From NCBI GenBank assembly GCA_030152605.1, contig JASLJB010000268.1, forward strand, positions 1 through 16,493: a DNA stretch of 16,493 nt, written 5' to 3'. Below the pieces are notes generated by a model that did not search any database, was not told the origin of the DNA, and worked only from the letters and a program-made list of their open reading frames with translations. The stretch comes from Acinetobacter sp. (GTDB taxonomy: Bacteria > Pseudomonadota > Gammaproteobacteria > Pseudomonadales > Moraxellaceae). Made by a program: the position numbers and the translations under genes. The stretch's first letter is position 1; every line of letters begins with the position of its first letter. Of the stretch, positions 6,683-15,066 are shown piece by piece.

Positions 6683-8224
6683 TTAAGTTTGCTTTTTATC
6701 TGCTTGGGGATGCGCGCTGGGTGGCGAACTAAACACCGCATGCTGTGGATGTTGGCTGCTGTGCACCATCGCGTAAATCTCTGCATCAAACTGCAGTGCC
6801 AACATAAATCCAAACAGCATCGCCAAATCATCACTGTCGCCCAAACTGTCCACGGCAAACAGCATGTGTTGCATCTCGATTGAGGTCTGGGCAAATTGAA
6901 GTTGTTGTTTTTTGAGTAACGCGCGATCTCGGCTGGGGTTTAGTAGCATCACAAAGCGCTGCTCATGCTGGATTTGTGCCGCGAACAGCGCTTGATGTGG
7001 CGCTTCAAGTTGTTCTAAGCTTTGCGGGTTTGCACTTAAACTCAGCCGAAGTTGCTCTAAACTGGTGCCAATATCGCGTTGTTGCTGACTGAGATGCAGC
7101 ACACGTTGTGGTTCAAGCGCCTCAATCTGGAGCTCAGCGCTGGCAATACAACAGCTACTGCCAAATTCACTGGCGACATAGTCGCGCGCATGGTGACTTT
7201 TCTCATCGACCCGCGCCTGATCAATCTCAGAATCCAGCACCAGTAACAGCGACACCTGCTGGTGTTGTTGCGCAATCTGCTCAAGACAGGCAAGCCAGTC
7301 GGTATAGCCTGTTGCCTTGGCAAGATAATGATATTGAAATTGAACCTGTTGCTCGGCGATGCCCAATTGCTGTAAAAAATGCTGTATATAGACCGTGCTG
7401 TTGTGCTCATCCCAACGCGCTAAAAAATATTCCGCCAGGACCACAATCACATTGAGCTGATCTAAGCGCGCCAGTACTTGGCTGCTGTGCGTGGCTGATT
7501 GCTGTTCATACGCCTCAATGATCTCCTCATGCTCAGGATGATGCCAAGCCGGATGTAAACGATATTCTTGCGCCACCGGCATCTGATAGAACATCGCCGA
7601 GCGCTGTAGATGCGCTGCAATCTGTTGCAAGCTGGGCAAATGTTGTTCGAGCTGCTGTTGTAACAAGGCCAAGATACGTTGCTCGGATGCCCGCAAATCG
7701 ACATCAACATCAACCACATCAATATCCTGAGCATTTGAGTCAATGACGTCTGGACGCAACGCAGCAATGTCCCCCGTTTCAAATCCGTCTAAGGCCAGAT
7801 CGGTAATCCGATAAGACAGCATGGGATTGCCTTGCAGATTGCAGAGTTCTGGATCGAGTTCTGGGCTGTTGCTGTCTTGGATCGCCTGCAACAGTGTCTG
7901 GTTTTCACCCAGTGCTGACTGTACTGCTGCTGAATACACATTCAGTCGATGCCATGTCATCTGATGCGCTGCATCCTGTGCCGGCACTTGGGGGTCTGCT
8001 GTCGTAGTGGCCTGCGGCATTTCTGCAGCTTGACGTTTTTGCCACCATTTCCACAGCAGCAACGGACTACAGATCAACACGCTCAATGCCACAGGCAGTA
8101 CCGCAAAGTACAGCCACAACTCTGAGGCCTGCGGTGCATAATGATCATCGCGCCAATACATAATCATGATCACCGCTGTGCAGGAAAAGACACCCAGCCA
8201 CAACATCAATAGCCCTCTGATCAT
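6683..8224 (-). CDS. asaB: Uncharacterised two-TM T6SS-associated protein (AsaB position)
   Basis: A 513-residue protein with no domain that I recognise. Membrane segments at about 5-24 and 36-60 are joined by an acidic loop (RDDHYAPQASE) and followed by KWWQKRQ. By the positive-inside rule this puts both ends in the cytoplasm, with a soluble domain of about 450 residues facing the baseplate and sheath side. That domain is Gln-rich, has an acidic run DIDVVDVDVD (167-176), a strand-like VSLLLVLDSEID (324-335) and a polar Ser/Pro/His tail. The start ATG overlaps the tssG stop as ATGA (8221-8224), implying translational coupling. Its place between tssG and tssM matches the gene called asaB in Acinetobacter T6SS loci as I remember it; the name is from position, not from homology I could test. 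It could help link the baseplate to the TssM complex, which is inference. Confidence 0.75.
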   Translation of the reverse strand: MIRGLLMLWLGVFSCTAVIMIMYWRDDHYAPQASELWLYFAVLPVALSVLICSPLLLWKWWQKRQAAEMPQATTTADPQVPAQDAAHQMTWHRLNVYSAAVQSALGENQTLLQAIQDSNSPELDPELCNLQGNPMLSYRITDLALDGFETGDIAALRPDVIDSNAQDIDVVDVDVDLRASEQRILALLQQQLEQHLPSLQQIAAHLQRSAMFYQMPVAQEYRLHPAWHHPEHEEIIEAYEQQSATHSSQVLARLDQLNVIVVLAEYFLARWDEHNSTVYIQHFLQQLGIAEQQVQFQYHYLAKATGYTDWLACLEQIAQQHQQVSLLLVLDSEIDQARVDEKSHHARDYVASEFGSSCCIASAELQIEALEPQRVLHLSQQQRDIGTSLEQLRLSLSANPQSLEQLEAPHQALFAAQIQHEQRFVMLLNPSRDRALLKKQQLQFAQTSIEMQHMLFAVDSLGDSDDLAMLFGFMLALQFDAEIYAMVHSSQHPQHAVFSSPPSAHPQADKKQT

Positions 8225-9216
8225 CGGTGCACCCCCATCAAGGTGTAGCAGGTTTCTCTATTCTGCTGTCGCTGCCGAGGCATCAAAAACGCAGCCTCAG
8301 CCAAACCGACACTCGGCTGACGACTCAGACATAGCGCTTGGATGGCTTCTTTGGCCAAGACCAAACGCAGATCCACGATGAGGGTCGGACTACACCAGGT
8401 GCTGAGGATGCGTTTTAATTTTTGGCTCTGCGGGCGATTGGGTAAAAAAGTCTGATATTCAGCCAGCGTTAAAGGTCCGATTTCAATTTCAATCTTTGAA
8501 TCCGCTTGGCGGATGCGCCCACCACAAAAACTATTTACCCCGAGTCGCGTCTGTCCCTGAGCGCCCAAAATGGTTTTTTGTTGCTGGCTTAATTCAAACT
8601 GCTCAAAGATATATTCATTGACCTGCACCGGCTGTTTAAATACACAGCTCAAGATGGTTTTAATGGCATAGCGGCTGTTGTTTTGCCCCTGCATCAGACC
8701 GGAAAACTCAGCGAAATAATCATCCAATGGCAGTTGTTGATGTTGATGGCTGATATAGCCATTTAATGCATGCAGGATATTCAGATAATGGTTGTCCTGC
8801 TCGACCTCATAACGCAGTGGCAGATGATAACTGATGCTGGCATCAATATATTGCGCGATGAGTTTATGATTAAACAAAGCCAAAAACTGCTCGATCTGTT
8901 GGCGTTGTTTACGCGGTGCATGTTTGACTTTGTGGCTATAACTATAGGGCAATGCACCCTGTATGCCAGTCAGTCCCACGATTAAATTGGTGAAATGCAC
9001 CCGTTGATCTTGTAGCGTCAGCGCTTCGATTTCAGTTTCAGGAAAGCGCAGACTGAGTGAACTTTGAAAACGAAAATCATCCGCCCAATATTGATGTTGC
9101 TGCACATAGGGCACATGCCGCAGTAAGCGTGTGGCCTGGATCATTTCAAATCTAGCCGGATGTTGAAACACTGCCTCAGTTATAGAAGCGTTTTGCCACC
9201 AACGTTCTGAACGCAT
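8221..9216 (-). CDS. tssG: TssG T6SS baseplate protein
   Basis: A 331-residue cytoplasmic baseplate protein of the TssG (VasB/ImpH) family, which forms wedges with TssE, TssF and TssK. The N-terminus RSERWWQNASITEAVFQHP, then FEMIQATRLLRHV, matches the family's usual opening. NLIVGLTGIQGALPYSYS near residues 74-91 is the conserved central segment, and the C-terminal half contains GVNSFCGGRIRQ and PLTLAEYQTFLP. The length is usual for the family. ATG 9216 is supported by AGGAG eight bases upstream. The gene starts inside tssF (37-base overlap, 9180-9216) and ends by a 4-base ATGA overlap with the next gene, so translation is probably coupled through all three. Confidence 0.96.
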   Translation of the reverse strand: MRSERWWQNASITEAVFQHPARFEMIQATRLLRHVPYVQQHQYWADDFRFQSSLSLRFPETEIEALTLQDQRVHFTNLIVGLTGIQGALPYSYSHKVKHAPRKQRQQIEQFLALFNHKLIAQYIDASISYHLPLRYEVEQDNHYLNILHALNGYISHQHQQLPLDDYFAEFSGLMQGQNNSRYAIKTILSCVFKQPVQVNEYIFEQFELSQQQKTILGAQGQTRLGVNSFCGGRIRQADSKIEIEIGPLTLAEYQTFLPNRPQSQKLKRILSTWCSPTLIVDLRLVLAKEAIQALCLSRQPSVGLAEAAFLMPRQRQQNRETCYTLMGVHR

Positions 9217-11006
9217 CGGTATAACTCCTGTAGGCTGACTGAATCCATGATCAATACATCGACAAAGCTATTGATATGCACTTTGAGATTAAATAAATGA
9301 CTCAACAATTGGCTGAATAAATACAGACTGTGACCACGAAATACCTGTGCATCGATATGCAGTTTGACCCGCAGTCCGCGCACACAGATCGGAAAAGGTT
9401 TGGCATCTAAAAGTTTATGGGTGAGATCAAATTCAACCGACTTAATCGCATCGATGATGCGTTGATTTTCTTTGGACTTGGGCAGGTTATATAAAGCCAA
9501 CAGCTCTTTGACATGACTGAGTGCATCACCTTTCATCAATGACAAGGTATTCAATGACAGATGCGAGATAATGCGCCATTGTTCCTGTTTATTCTGATCG
9601 AAGACATAACTGGCTGTGGGACGTTTTAATATCAGCGCACGGCGCGCCATATTGCGGTCATTGAGATTTAAAATGTGATTGGACTGTTTTAAGGCCTCAT
9701 GTGGTAAATCACGATTTGAACAAAGTAAACGGATGCTGACAAAGTCGGCTTGATAGCGATAGGGTTTGAGGTCTTTTGAAATAATCGAATAACGTGTTGC
9801 CATACTGCGATGTTGCTGTTGGGTGCTATTCAAGGCATAGAAAAACTTAATCTCCTCCCCGTGGTAATGACTCATGGCAAAAAAAGGATAGATCGAATAG
9901 CGCACTTGTTCTTGATTGGTTTTCTCACGCACCAATTGCATGTCCAATACCGTATAGACCTGATAAAACTCGGGATGATGTGCATCCGTGACCAAGGGAT
10001 ATTCAAGCTGTCGATGATTGATCTTCTGCGGTTCAGCATGCTTTTCAAACAAATTCACCGCCGGTGAAGTAAACAGCTTGAAGTTGGCGATATTCAATTC
10101 AGCATAATTTCGAATCAAAGCCTGATCATTGAGATTTAGCTTGAGATGAATCTGAATCTCAAAATACTGCACTGCCGAATTGAGCTGTTGGATCACCGCC
10201 AGATCGAGATTTAAATAATTAAAGCGCTCTGGAAAACAAAAATATTCCAACAACAGCCGATAGGCATGATGGGTATGTTGATCGATCGGCAAGACACAAT
10301 CCGCTTCTTGAAACCCCATGACATCAAACGGATTGTCGATCTCGATCTGTTGCGATGCTGCGCTTAAACTAAAACGCGTCTCGGCTTTAAAGATGCTGTC
10401 CAACAGCTGTAAGGGGAAATTTGAAATCGCATCCAAATAAATCGGCAGTTTTTCTTGGCTCAACAGCGCATGTGCTTGGTCCGCGATTTCAAAGCCCATG
10501 CTGAGCGTGGCATTTTGATGAAGATGAATATGGCTGCTCGGGTTGGCTTTAAAACTCAAATGCTTGAGTTGAATCGGCAGCAAACGCACTTCGGCACTAT
10601 TGCGAAACTCACATTGCACGCCTTTGATACTTTTGGACTTCAAGGCACTGTGCTTGGCTATGGTTTGTACGCTGTGCTGTGGCTGTTGTTTTTGCAGCTG
10701 TAATGGTTTACGACTGTCGTCAAAACTCAGCACGGTGCAAGATGGAAAGTGCTTGAGATACTGCGGAAACATCACCTCAAATAAGGCATGGGTAAATATG
10801 TCGTAACTGTCGACCAGTTTTTTATCGACCCGGGCTGCGATCAAGGCAAAGGCTTGGATCAGCCGTTCAATATGCGGATCATCAATCTGCTCTTGGTTTA
10901 AAGCCAAACGCTGCGCGATCTTGGGGTATTTTTGTGCAAACTCACGCGATTGCTGGGCAAATTCTTGCAGTTGTTTTTCGTAAAATGGTAATAGTTCTTC
11001 GATCAC
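9180..11006 (-). CDS. tssF: TssF T6SS baseplate protein (GTG start)
   Basis: A 608-residue baseplate wedge protein (VasA/ImpG family) that pairs with TssG. The N-terminus is classic: IEELLPFYEKQLQEF, then DPHIERLIQAFALIAARVD and LFEVMFPQYLKHFPS within the first 90 residues. The length is normal. The start is GTG at 11006, with a strong AGGGGG Shine-Dalgarno five bases upstream; the next in-frame starts would lose the conserved N-terminus. The tssE stop lies nine bases upstream, and the 3' end overlaps tssG by 37 bases. Confidence 0.96.
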   Translation of the reverse strand: MIEELLPFYEKQLQEFAQQSREFAQKYPKIAQRLALNQEQIDDPHIERLIQAFALIAARVDKKLVDSYDIFTHALFEVMFPQYLKHFPSCTVLSFDDSRKPLQLQKQQPQHSVQTIAKHSALKSKSIKGVQCEFRNSAEVRLLPIQLKHLSFKANPSSHIHLHQNATLSMGFEIADQAHALLSQEKLPIYLDAISNFPLQLLDSIFKAETRFSLSAASQQIEIDNPFDVMGFQEADCVLPIDQHTHHAYRLLLEYFCFPERFNYLNLDLAVIQQLNSAVQYFEIQIHLKLNLNDQALIRNYAELNIANFKLFTSPAVNLFEKHAEPQKINHRQLEYPLVTDAHHPEFYQVYTVLDMQLVREKTNQEQVRYSIYPFFAMSHYHGEEIKFFYALNSTQQQHRSMATRYSIISKDLKPYRYQADFVSIRLLCSNRDLPHEALKQSNHILNLNDRNMARRALILKRPTASYVFDQNKQEQWRIISHLSLNTLSLMKGDALSHVKELLALYNLPKSKENQRIIDAIKSVEFDLTHKLLDAKPFPICVRGLRVKLHIDAQVFRGHSLYLFSQLLSHLFNLKVHINSFVDVLIMDSVSLQELYRCVQNVGGKTLL

Positions 11007-11015
11007 GTGAACCCC

Positions 11016-11489
11016 CTAAGTGCGTGCTGAAATCACGTATTGTTGGGTGGTGGGTTTTAATAAAGCATCAAATACAATCGGCTCATACACCGGATGAATA
11101 TTTAAATAGGCTTGAATCGACAAACACAGTGCGCCCATGTTGTGACCATCATGCAGCATATGCACCTGAACTTGTCTCAGCCGCGGCTCATGTGCGCTGA
11201 TCGACTGCTCGATAGACTGGCAAATTTTGTCGCGATCTAAGGGATTGGCGGTCGACAATCCCACAAAGTCGATGATGCCAAACTGTAAGATGGATTTTTT
11301 CGCATATGGAAAATCATCGATCAGGTGATCGAGCTTTCCCATTCGACTGTTGAGTAAGTCTTCTAAGTCATTGGCAACCGCTTCTCGCAGTGCCTGTATG
11401 GAAAGCCCCTTGCCCAGATCATCCTCTGACATTAAACGGTCAAATAGGGTGGTTTTAAATCCATAGTGATATCGTTGTTCTACGCCCAT
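11016..11489 (-). CDS. tssE: TssE gp25-like T6SS baseplate protein
   Basis: A 157-residue baseplate protein resembling phage T4 gp25, which nucleates sheath assembly. Visible hallmarks are TTLFDRLMSEDD near the N-terminus, LREAVANDLEDLLNSR (about 33-48), SILQFGIIDFVGLS (about 66-79) and EPRLRQVQVHML near residues 99-110, with the Glu-Pro-Arg typical of gp25 proteins. ATG 11489 has only a weak upstream GGACC, and a nearby upstream ATG is out of frame. The gene is separated from hcp by 189 bases and followed by tssF after nine bases, so it begins a second tightly packed block (tssE-F-G-asaB-M-N). Confidence 0.95.
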   Translation of the reverse strand: MGVEQRYHYGFKTTLFDRLMSEDDLGKGLSIQALREAVANDLEDLLNSRMGKLDHLIDDFPYAKKSILQFGIIDFVGLSTANPLDRDKICQSIEQSISAHEPRLRQVQVHMLHDGHNMGALCLSIQAYLNIHPVYEPIVFDALLKPTTQQYVISART

Positions 11490-11554
11490 TGTGGTCCATG
11501 CTGATTTAAAGTTTATTTATTTAATTTTCTAAATATTTTTTCTTTGAGTGCTGC

Positions 11555-11585
11555 GGATAGAGAACACGCTCGGTATTCTCTATCC
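11555..11585 (-). other. Stem-loop in the hcp-tssE gap
   Basis: GGATAGAGAA (11555-11564) and TTCTCTATCC (11576-11585) are a perfect 10-bp inverted repeat with an 11-base loop. On the operon strand no T-run follows, so it is not a standard intrinsic terminator. A role in RNA processing or in stabilising the upstream hcp transcript is plausible. On its plus-coordinate right side two near-identical 14-base direct repeats follow (11581-11594 and 11599-11612, one mismatch), the first overlapping the right arm by five bases. Confidence 0.6.
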
Positions 11586-11607
11586 CTGTTCTCTCTGCTA
11601 TCCCTGC

Positions 11608-11636
11608 TCTCTAGCCCAGCGCGATGATCTGGTCAA
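11608..11636 (-). promoter_or_regulatory. Weak candidate promoter between hcp and tssE
   Basis: On minus, TTGACC (11636-11631), 17 bases, then TAGAGA (11613-11608). The -35 is five of six to consensus, the -10 only three of six. It lies just downstream of the stronger candidate next to the hcp stop. Confidence 0.18.
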
Positions 11637-11650
11637 GCGTTACAGCCACC

Positions 11651-11678
11651 ACTACAGTGACAGCTCAAGCAGTGTCAA
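11651..11678 (-). promoter_or_regulatory. Candidate internal promoter just after hcp
   Basis: On minus, a perfect TTGACA (11678-11673) begins at the base after the hcp stop codon. It is followed by a 16-base spacer and TGTAGT (11656-11651), four of six to the -10 consensus. It would drive tssE and the genes behind it. A chance match cannot be excluded. Confidence 0.3.
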
Positions 11679-12182
11679 CTATGCTGCATAAGATGCGGTG
11701 TTATTTGAAAGCGACCATTTTTTGGTGACTGCACCTTTGGCAGTTCCATTGATGTCTTGTTGGTTATAGGTCCATTCCACTGCGGCGTATTTCAAACTAA
11801 AAGATTCTTTGGGAATACCTTCATCCCCGACACTCGGCGTCACACTCGAGACCAAGACATGTTTGAGTTTGACTTGTAAGTATTTGATCCGCTTATCACC
11901 GTTAGCACGATAGAAATCAATCTGAACCTCATCAAAGGTATAACCGGCAGAACATGCCTCCCAAAGCTTTGGACTGGTCGCATCCAAGTCTTTGACAAAG
12001 ATCATGTCTGAATGCTCGACCCGTTCAGCAGTATGGCCACCGACACTGGATGAAGTCGCAGACTTGGGTTGGCGAATGTTGTGCGCCCAGGAATTGACCT
12101 CCAACCAATCTTTATGCTCAGCATCACGCGACTCACCATCGACTTTATATTTTCCTAAAAATTGTACGTATATATCTTTCAT
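11679..12182 (-). CDS. hcp: Hcp, T6SS inner-tube protein
   Basis: A 167-residue haemolysin-coregulated protein. Hcp hexamers stack to form the expelled inner tube inside the TssB/C sheath, can carry effectors in the lumen, and Hcp in medium is the usual marker of T6SS activity. It starts MKDIYVQFLGKYKVDGES and contains LEVNSWAHNIRQP (about 27-39), FVKDLDATSPKLWEACSAG (about 62-80), VLVSSVTPSVGD (about 109-120) and the C-terminal SFSLKYAAVEWTYNQQD, all in the family order. ATG 12182 has GTGGA about eight bases upstream. It has 49 bases of non-coding DNA before it and 189 after, the two widest gaps inside the operon, which fits separate tuning of a highly expressed gene. I see no effector domain fused to it. 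Confidence 0.98.
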   Translation of the reverse strand: MKDIYVQFLGKYKVDGESRDAEHKDWLEVNSWAHNIRQPKSATSSSVGGHTAERVEHSDMIFVKDLDATSPKLWEACSAGYTFDEVQIDFYRANGDKRIKYLQVKLKHVLVSSVTPSVGDEGIPKESFSLKYAAVEWTYNQQDINGTAKGAVTKKWSLSNNTASYAA

Positions 12183-12231
12183 AGCAAATATCCACTGTTG
12201 TTAAATTTATAATTGACGCTAGAGTTGCGAT

Positions 12232-13734
12232 TTAAGCCAAGGACTGAGGTAACTCAGTGACCAGTCGTAACGACACGGACAACTCATCTAGCTGGAAATG
12301 TGGTCTTAAAAAAACCACGGACTTGTAGTGACCTGGCGCAGCAGGGTTTTCTACAACTTTGACCGTTGCTTCACGCAGCGGATATTGCGCTTTGGCTTCC
12401 TGAGATGCGCCATCATCGAGTAGCACATATTGGGACAACCATTTATTTAAAAAAGCTTCCACATTGCCCGCAGAAGCAAAGCTACCCACCTTATCGCGCA
12501 TCATGGCTTTGAGATAATGCGCGATACGTGACACGGCCATGATGTATTGGATTTGACTCGACAACGCCGAATTGGCATTGGCACTATCGGTGGTATATTT
12601 TTTCGGTTTCTGGGTGGATTGGGCTGCAAAAAAGGCCGCATAATCGGTGTTTTTGCAGTGCACCAACGGTATAAAGCCCAGATCACTGAGTTCTTTTTCA
12701 CGGCGGTCGGTGATCGCGATTTCAGTCGGACATTTAAATGACACTTCACCGTCACTGGTTTTAAAAGTATGCACCGGCAGGCCTTCGACCAAGCCACCGC
12801 CTTCCACACCACGAATCGCCGCACACCAACCATAGAGATCAAAGGCATTGGTCAATCGGGTACTCAAGGCATAGGCCGAGTTCATCCACAGATATTCATT
12901 GTGATCTTCACCGGAGACCGCCTCCACAAAGTGAAAGCCTTCGGTGCTCATACCCTCTTTGGGGTGATAAGGCAATCGTCCCAGCACCCGTGGCATGGTC
13001 AAAGCCACATAGCGGGCATCATCACTGTCGCGAAAGGAACGCCACTGGACGTATTCTGCGGTTTCAAATATTTTCGATACATCCCGCGGGCGATCAATAT
13101 CGGTAAAGGACTCTAGTCCGAGTAGATCTGAACTGGCTGCTGAGATAAACGGCGCATGTGCAGCGGCCGCCACGTGCGAAATTTGTTCCAAGATATACAG
13201 ATCGGATGGGGTGCGATCAAACTCAAAATCCCCCACCAATGCAGCATACGGTGCACCGCCAAAGGAGCCGTATTCTTCCTCATAGATTTTTTTAAATAAG
13301 GCACTTTGATCAAAATCCGTCGCACTCTGAAAGTCTTTAATCAGCTCTTTTTTGGTGGTGTTGAGCATGGTGATTTTAATCAGCGGATTGGATGGCGTTT
13401 CTTGACAGAAATAATATAAACCCCGCCAAGTCGACTCAATTTTTTGAAATTCTGGACTATGCATGATCTGACTGAGTTGGGTCGAGATCAGCGCATCGAT
13501 CTCTGCAATACGTTTGTCCAGAGATAAGGTCATGTTATCGGAGACCAATATGGTTCCAGCCATCACTTCCTTGGCCAATGCTCCGATCAAGCGCTTGGCA
13601 CGATCATGTTCTTCATGACTGCGTGCAATCCGACTGCGTTCAACGATGTCATCCAACAAACTCGGCGGGTTGTCCCGTGTGCTGTGTGACACAGCATCTG
13701 GGGTAGATGCTGAGGCTGCCTGTAAATTACTCAT
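12232..13734 (-). CDS. tssC: TssC, large contractile sheath subunit
   Basis: A 500-residue sheath protein (VipB/ImpC family) that assembles with TssB around the Hcp tube and contracts to fire it. Conserved stretches include STWRGLYYFCQ (about 103-113), AAAAHAPFISAASSDLLGL (about 188-206), YVALTMPRVLGRLPY (about 242-256), the EYLWMNSAYALSTRL block and the RIAHYLKAMMRDKVG segment near residue 400, which helps form the sheath core. The length is normal. ATG 13734 is preferred over the GTG three bases earlier because GGAG sits six bases before it. It overlaps the tssB stop by eight bases, so the two sheath subunits are probably translationally coupled, matching their 1:1 stoichiometry. Confidence 0.97.
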   Translation of the reverse strand: MSNLQAASASTPDAVSHSTRDNPPSLLDDIVERSRIARSHEEHDRAKRLIGALAKEVMAGTILVSDNMTLSLDKRIAEIDALISTQLSQIMHSPEFQKIESTWRGLYYFCQETPSNPLIKITMLNTTKKELIKDFQSATDFDQSALFKKIYEEEYGSFGGAPYAALVGDFEFDRTPSDLYILEQISHVAAAAHAPFISAASSDLLGLESFTDIDRPRDVSKIFETAEYVQWRSFRDSDDARYVALTMPRVLGRLPYHPKEGMSTEGFHFVEAVSGEDHNEYLWMNSAYALSTRLTNAFDLYGWCAAIRGVEGGGLVEGLPVHTFKTSDGEVSFKCPTEIAITDRREKELSDLGFIPLVHCKNTDYAAFFAAQSTQKPKKYTTDSANANSALSSQIQYIMAVSRIAHYLKAMMRDKVGSFASAGNVEAFLNKWLSQYVLLDDGASQEAKAQYPLREATVKVVENPAAPGHYKSVVFLRPHFQLDELSVSLRLVTELPQSLA

Positions 13735-14251
13735 CACTCGCTCCTTGATCTTGACCCTCTGCCTCGACGCTGAGCTTACGCACTTGATCAGTATTGTTCA
13801 GCACCTGTTCAAGCAGGTCTTCAAGTCGCTCATTGTTGGAGATCTTGTTACGTAAATCAGTGAGTTGCTCTCGTGCTTGCAGCAGTTGTCGCAGTGGATC
13901 AACTTGTTGCACCACCTGTTCCGGTCGAAAGTCATCCATGCGCATAAACGTCAGATCGATGCCCATGCTACCGCCCTCATCAGTCAGGGTATTTTCAACC
14001 CGAAAGGCAGCACGCGGTGCCAAAGAACTCATGACGTCATCGATATTTTCTAGATCCACATTGATAAATTTTTTGTCTTTTAATTTTGCTTTCTCCAAGC
14101 TCGAGGCGGCAGAAAAATCGCCCATCACGCCGACCACAAAAGGTAATTCTTTGACTTCAGTCGCATCACCGACTTCAACGTCGTAGGTCAGTTGCACACG
14201 TGGAGGACGAACCCGTTGTAATTTTTTTTGTACACTTTCTCGTTTTGCCAT
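13727..14251 (-). CDS. tssB: TssB, small contractile sheath subunit
   Basis: A 174-residue sheath protein (VipA/ImpB family) that pairs with TssC. The N-terminus has RVRPPRVQLTYDVE and then ELPFVVGVMGDFSA (about 35-48), the family signature, followed by DKKFINVDLENIDDVMSSLAPR. The C-terminal part is a helical region with LRQLLQAREQLTDLRNKIS and a Glu/Asp-rich end. ATG 14251 has AAGG seven bases upstream. The asaA stop lies 43 bases upstream with no terminator between them, and the 3' end overlaps tssC. Confidence 0.97.
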   Translation of the reverse strand: MAKRESVQKKLQRVRPPRVQLTYDVEVGDATEVKELPFVVGVMGDFSAASSLEKAKLKDKKFINVDLENIDDVMSSLAPRAAFRVENTLTDEGGSMGIDLTFMRMDDFRPEQVVQQVDPLRQLLQAREQLTDLRNKISNNERLEDLLEQVLNNTDQVRKLSVEAEGQDQGASDE

Positions 14252-14294
14252 TTTTTTTCCTTATTGATGCAAAAGGCTTTAGTTATTCAACCGC

Positions 14295-14912
14295 TTACAA
14301 AGAATCAAACGGATTTTTTGCAGCTGGGGCTGCTTTGGGTGTGGCGTTGCTTTTCGGCGCAGGTTTAGCGACGCTTTTGGCGACTGGTTTTTTATAGGTT
14401 TTTAAACGACGTTTTGCCACCGCTTGGGTACTGGGTTTGGCGGCTGCGGCTTGAGCTGTGGGCGTATTTTTAGGCGCTGTATTTTCAATATTTTGGATCA
14501 GGGTTTTTGCCGCAGGATAGGTACTGCTGGCCAATAATGTTCTGGATTGTTGAGTGCGCATTTGCAGCAGTGCGTTATTGGCCAATTGCGCGCCGACTAA
14601 AAACTTGGTATCCGTCAAACTGTTACTGCGAACTTGCTGGCTTTCGAGTTGATTGACTAAACTCATGGCACGTTCATTCATACCCAATTGCTGAAAACGC
14701 TGCGCGGCTTGGATTAAATAGGCATTGCGATTGTCTTTATTCTTTTTATCGCAGACTTGGGCATAGATCCCGATCAACTGTGCATCGGATACACCTTGCG
14801 CGAGTGGATAGTCTTTTAAGCATGCTCGTTTTAGCTTTACATCTTCAGCACTTGCCCACTGACTAAAACTTAAGCTTAAAAATAGAATATTCAACAATAT
14901 TATCTTTTTCAA
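14295..14912 (-). CDS. asaA: AsaA: exported Acinetobacter T6SS accessory protein (TTG start)
   Basis: A 205-residue protein with a signal peptide (MKKIILLNILFLSLSF..., cleavage likely after ASA at residue 22), so it acts in the periplasm. Two cysteines in the mature part (31 and 54) could form a disulfide. Residues about 60-140 are helical and TPR-like (NAYLIQAAQRFQQLGMNERA). From about 145 the chain is a Lys/Ala/Pro-rich, probably disordered tail ending NPFDSL. The start codon is TTG: no in-frame ATG precedes it, AGGGA lies ten bases upstream, and the signal peptide begins right there. Its position upstream of tssB matches asaA of Acinetobacter, reported to affect T6SS assembly through TssM. 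No TssJ lipoprotein is seen in this window. The name is from position and features; I could not test homology. Confidence 0.8.
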   Translation of the reverse strand: MKKIILLNILFLSLSFSQWASAEDVKLKRACLKDYPLAQGVSDAQLIGIYAQVCDKKNKDNRNAYLIQAAQRFQQLGMNERAMSLVNQLESQQVRSNSLTDTKFLVGAQLANNALLQMRTQQSRTLLASSTYPAAKTLIQNIENTAPKNTPTAQAAAAKPSTQAVAKRRLKTYKKPVAKSVAKPAPKSNATPKAAPAAKNPFDSL

Positions 14913-15001
14913 AGTCGTCTCATCCCTGCATATTAATTTTTTGATTTTTTCTTACTGCTGTGCGATTGCTTTTGCATTTTTTGTAAAATTATTAAAGTAA
15001 A

Positions 15002-15017
15002 GGCTAAAATAAAAGCC
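15002..15017. promoter_or_regulatory. Short inverted repeat in the asaA leader
   Basis: GGCT, eight A/T bases, AGCC. It would form a weak 4-bp stem. It lies between the candidate asaA promoter and the gene, next to a second inverted repeat. Confidence 0.3.
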
Positions 15018-15019
15018 AC

Positions 15020-15034
15020 AATTCAACGTGAATT
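15020..15034. promoter_or_regulatory. Possible operator: AATTCA-acg-TGAATT
   Basis: A perfect 6-bp inverted repeat with a 3-base spacer lies about 25-40 bases downstream of the expected start site of the candidate asaA promoter. The dyad size fits a dimeric helix-turn-helix regulator. No regulator gene is in the window. Confidence 0.35.
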
Positions 15035-15066
15035 ATTGTTTAAAACATCTTCATAATTTTTAATAA

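Noticed and set aside
13735..13737. GTG start for tssC
   Set aside because: ATG 13734 directly follows and is better spaced from GGAG.
13794..14186. Plus-strand 130-codon open frame opposite tssB
   Set aside because: Ser/Arg-rich shadow of a well-conserved gene; no ribosome site.
14200..14397. Plus-strand hydrophobic 65-codon open frame across asaA and tssB ends
   Set aside because: It arises from the complement of the Ala/Lys-rich asaA tail; no promoter or ribosome site.
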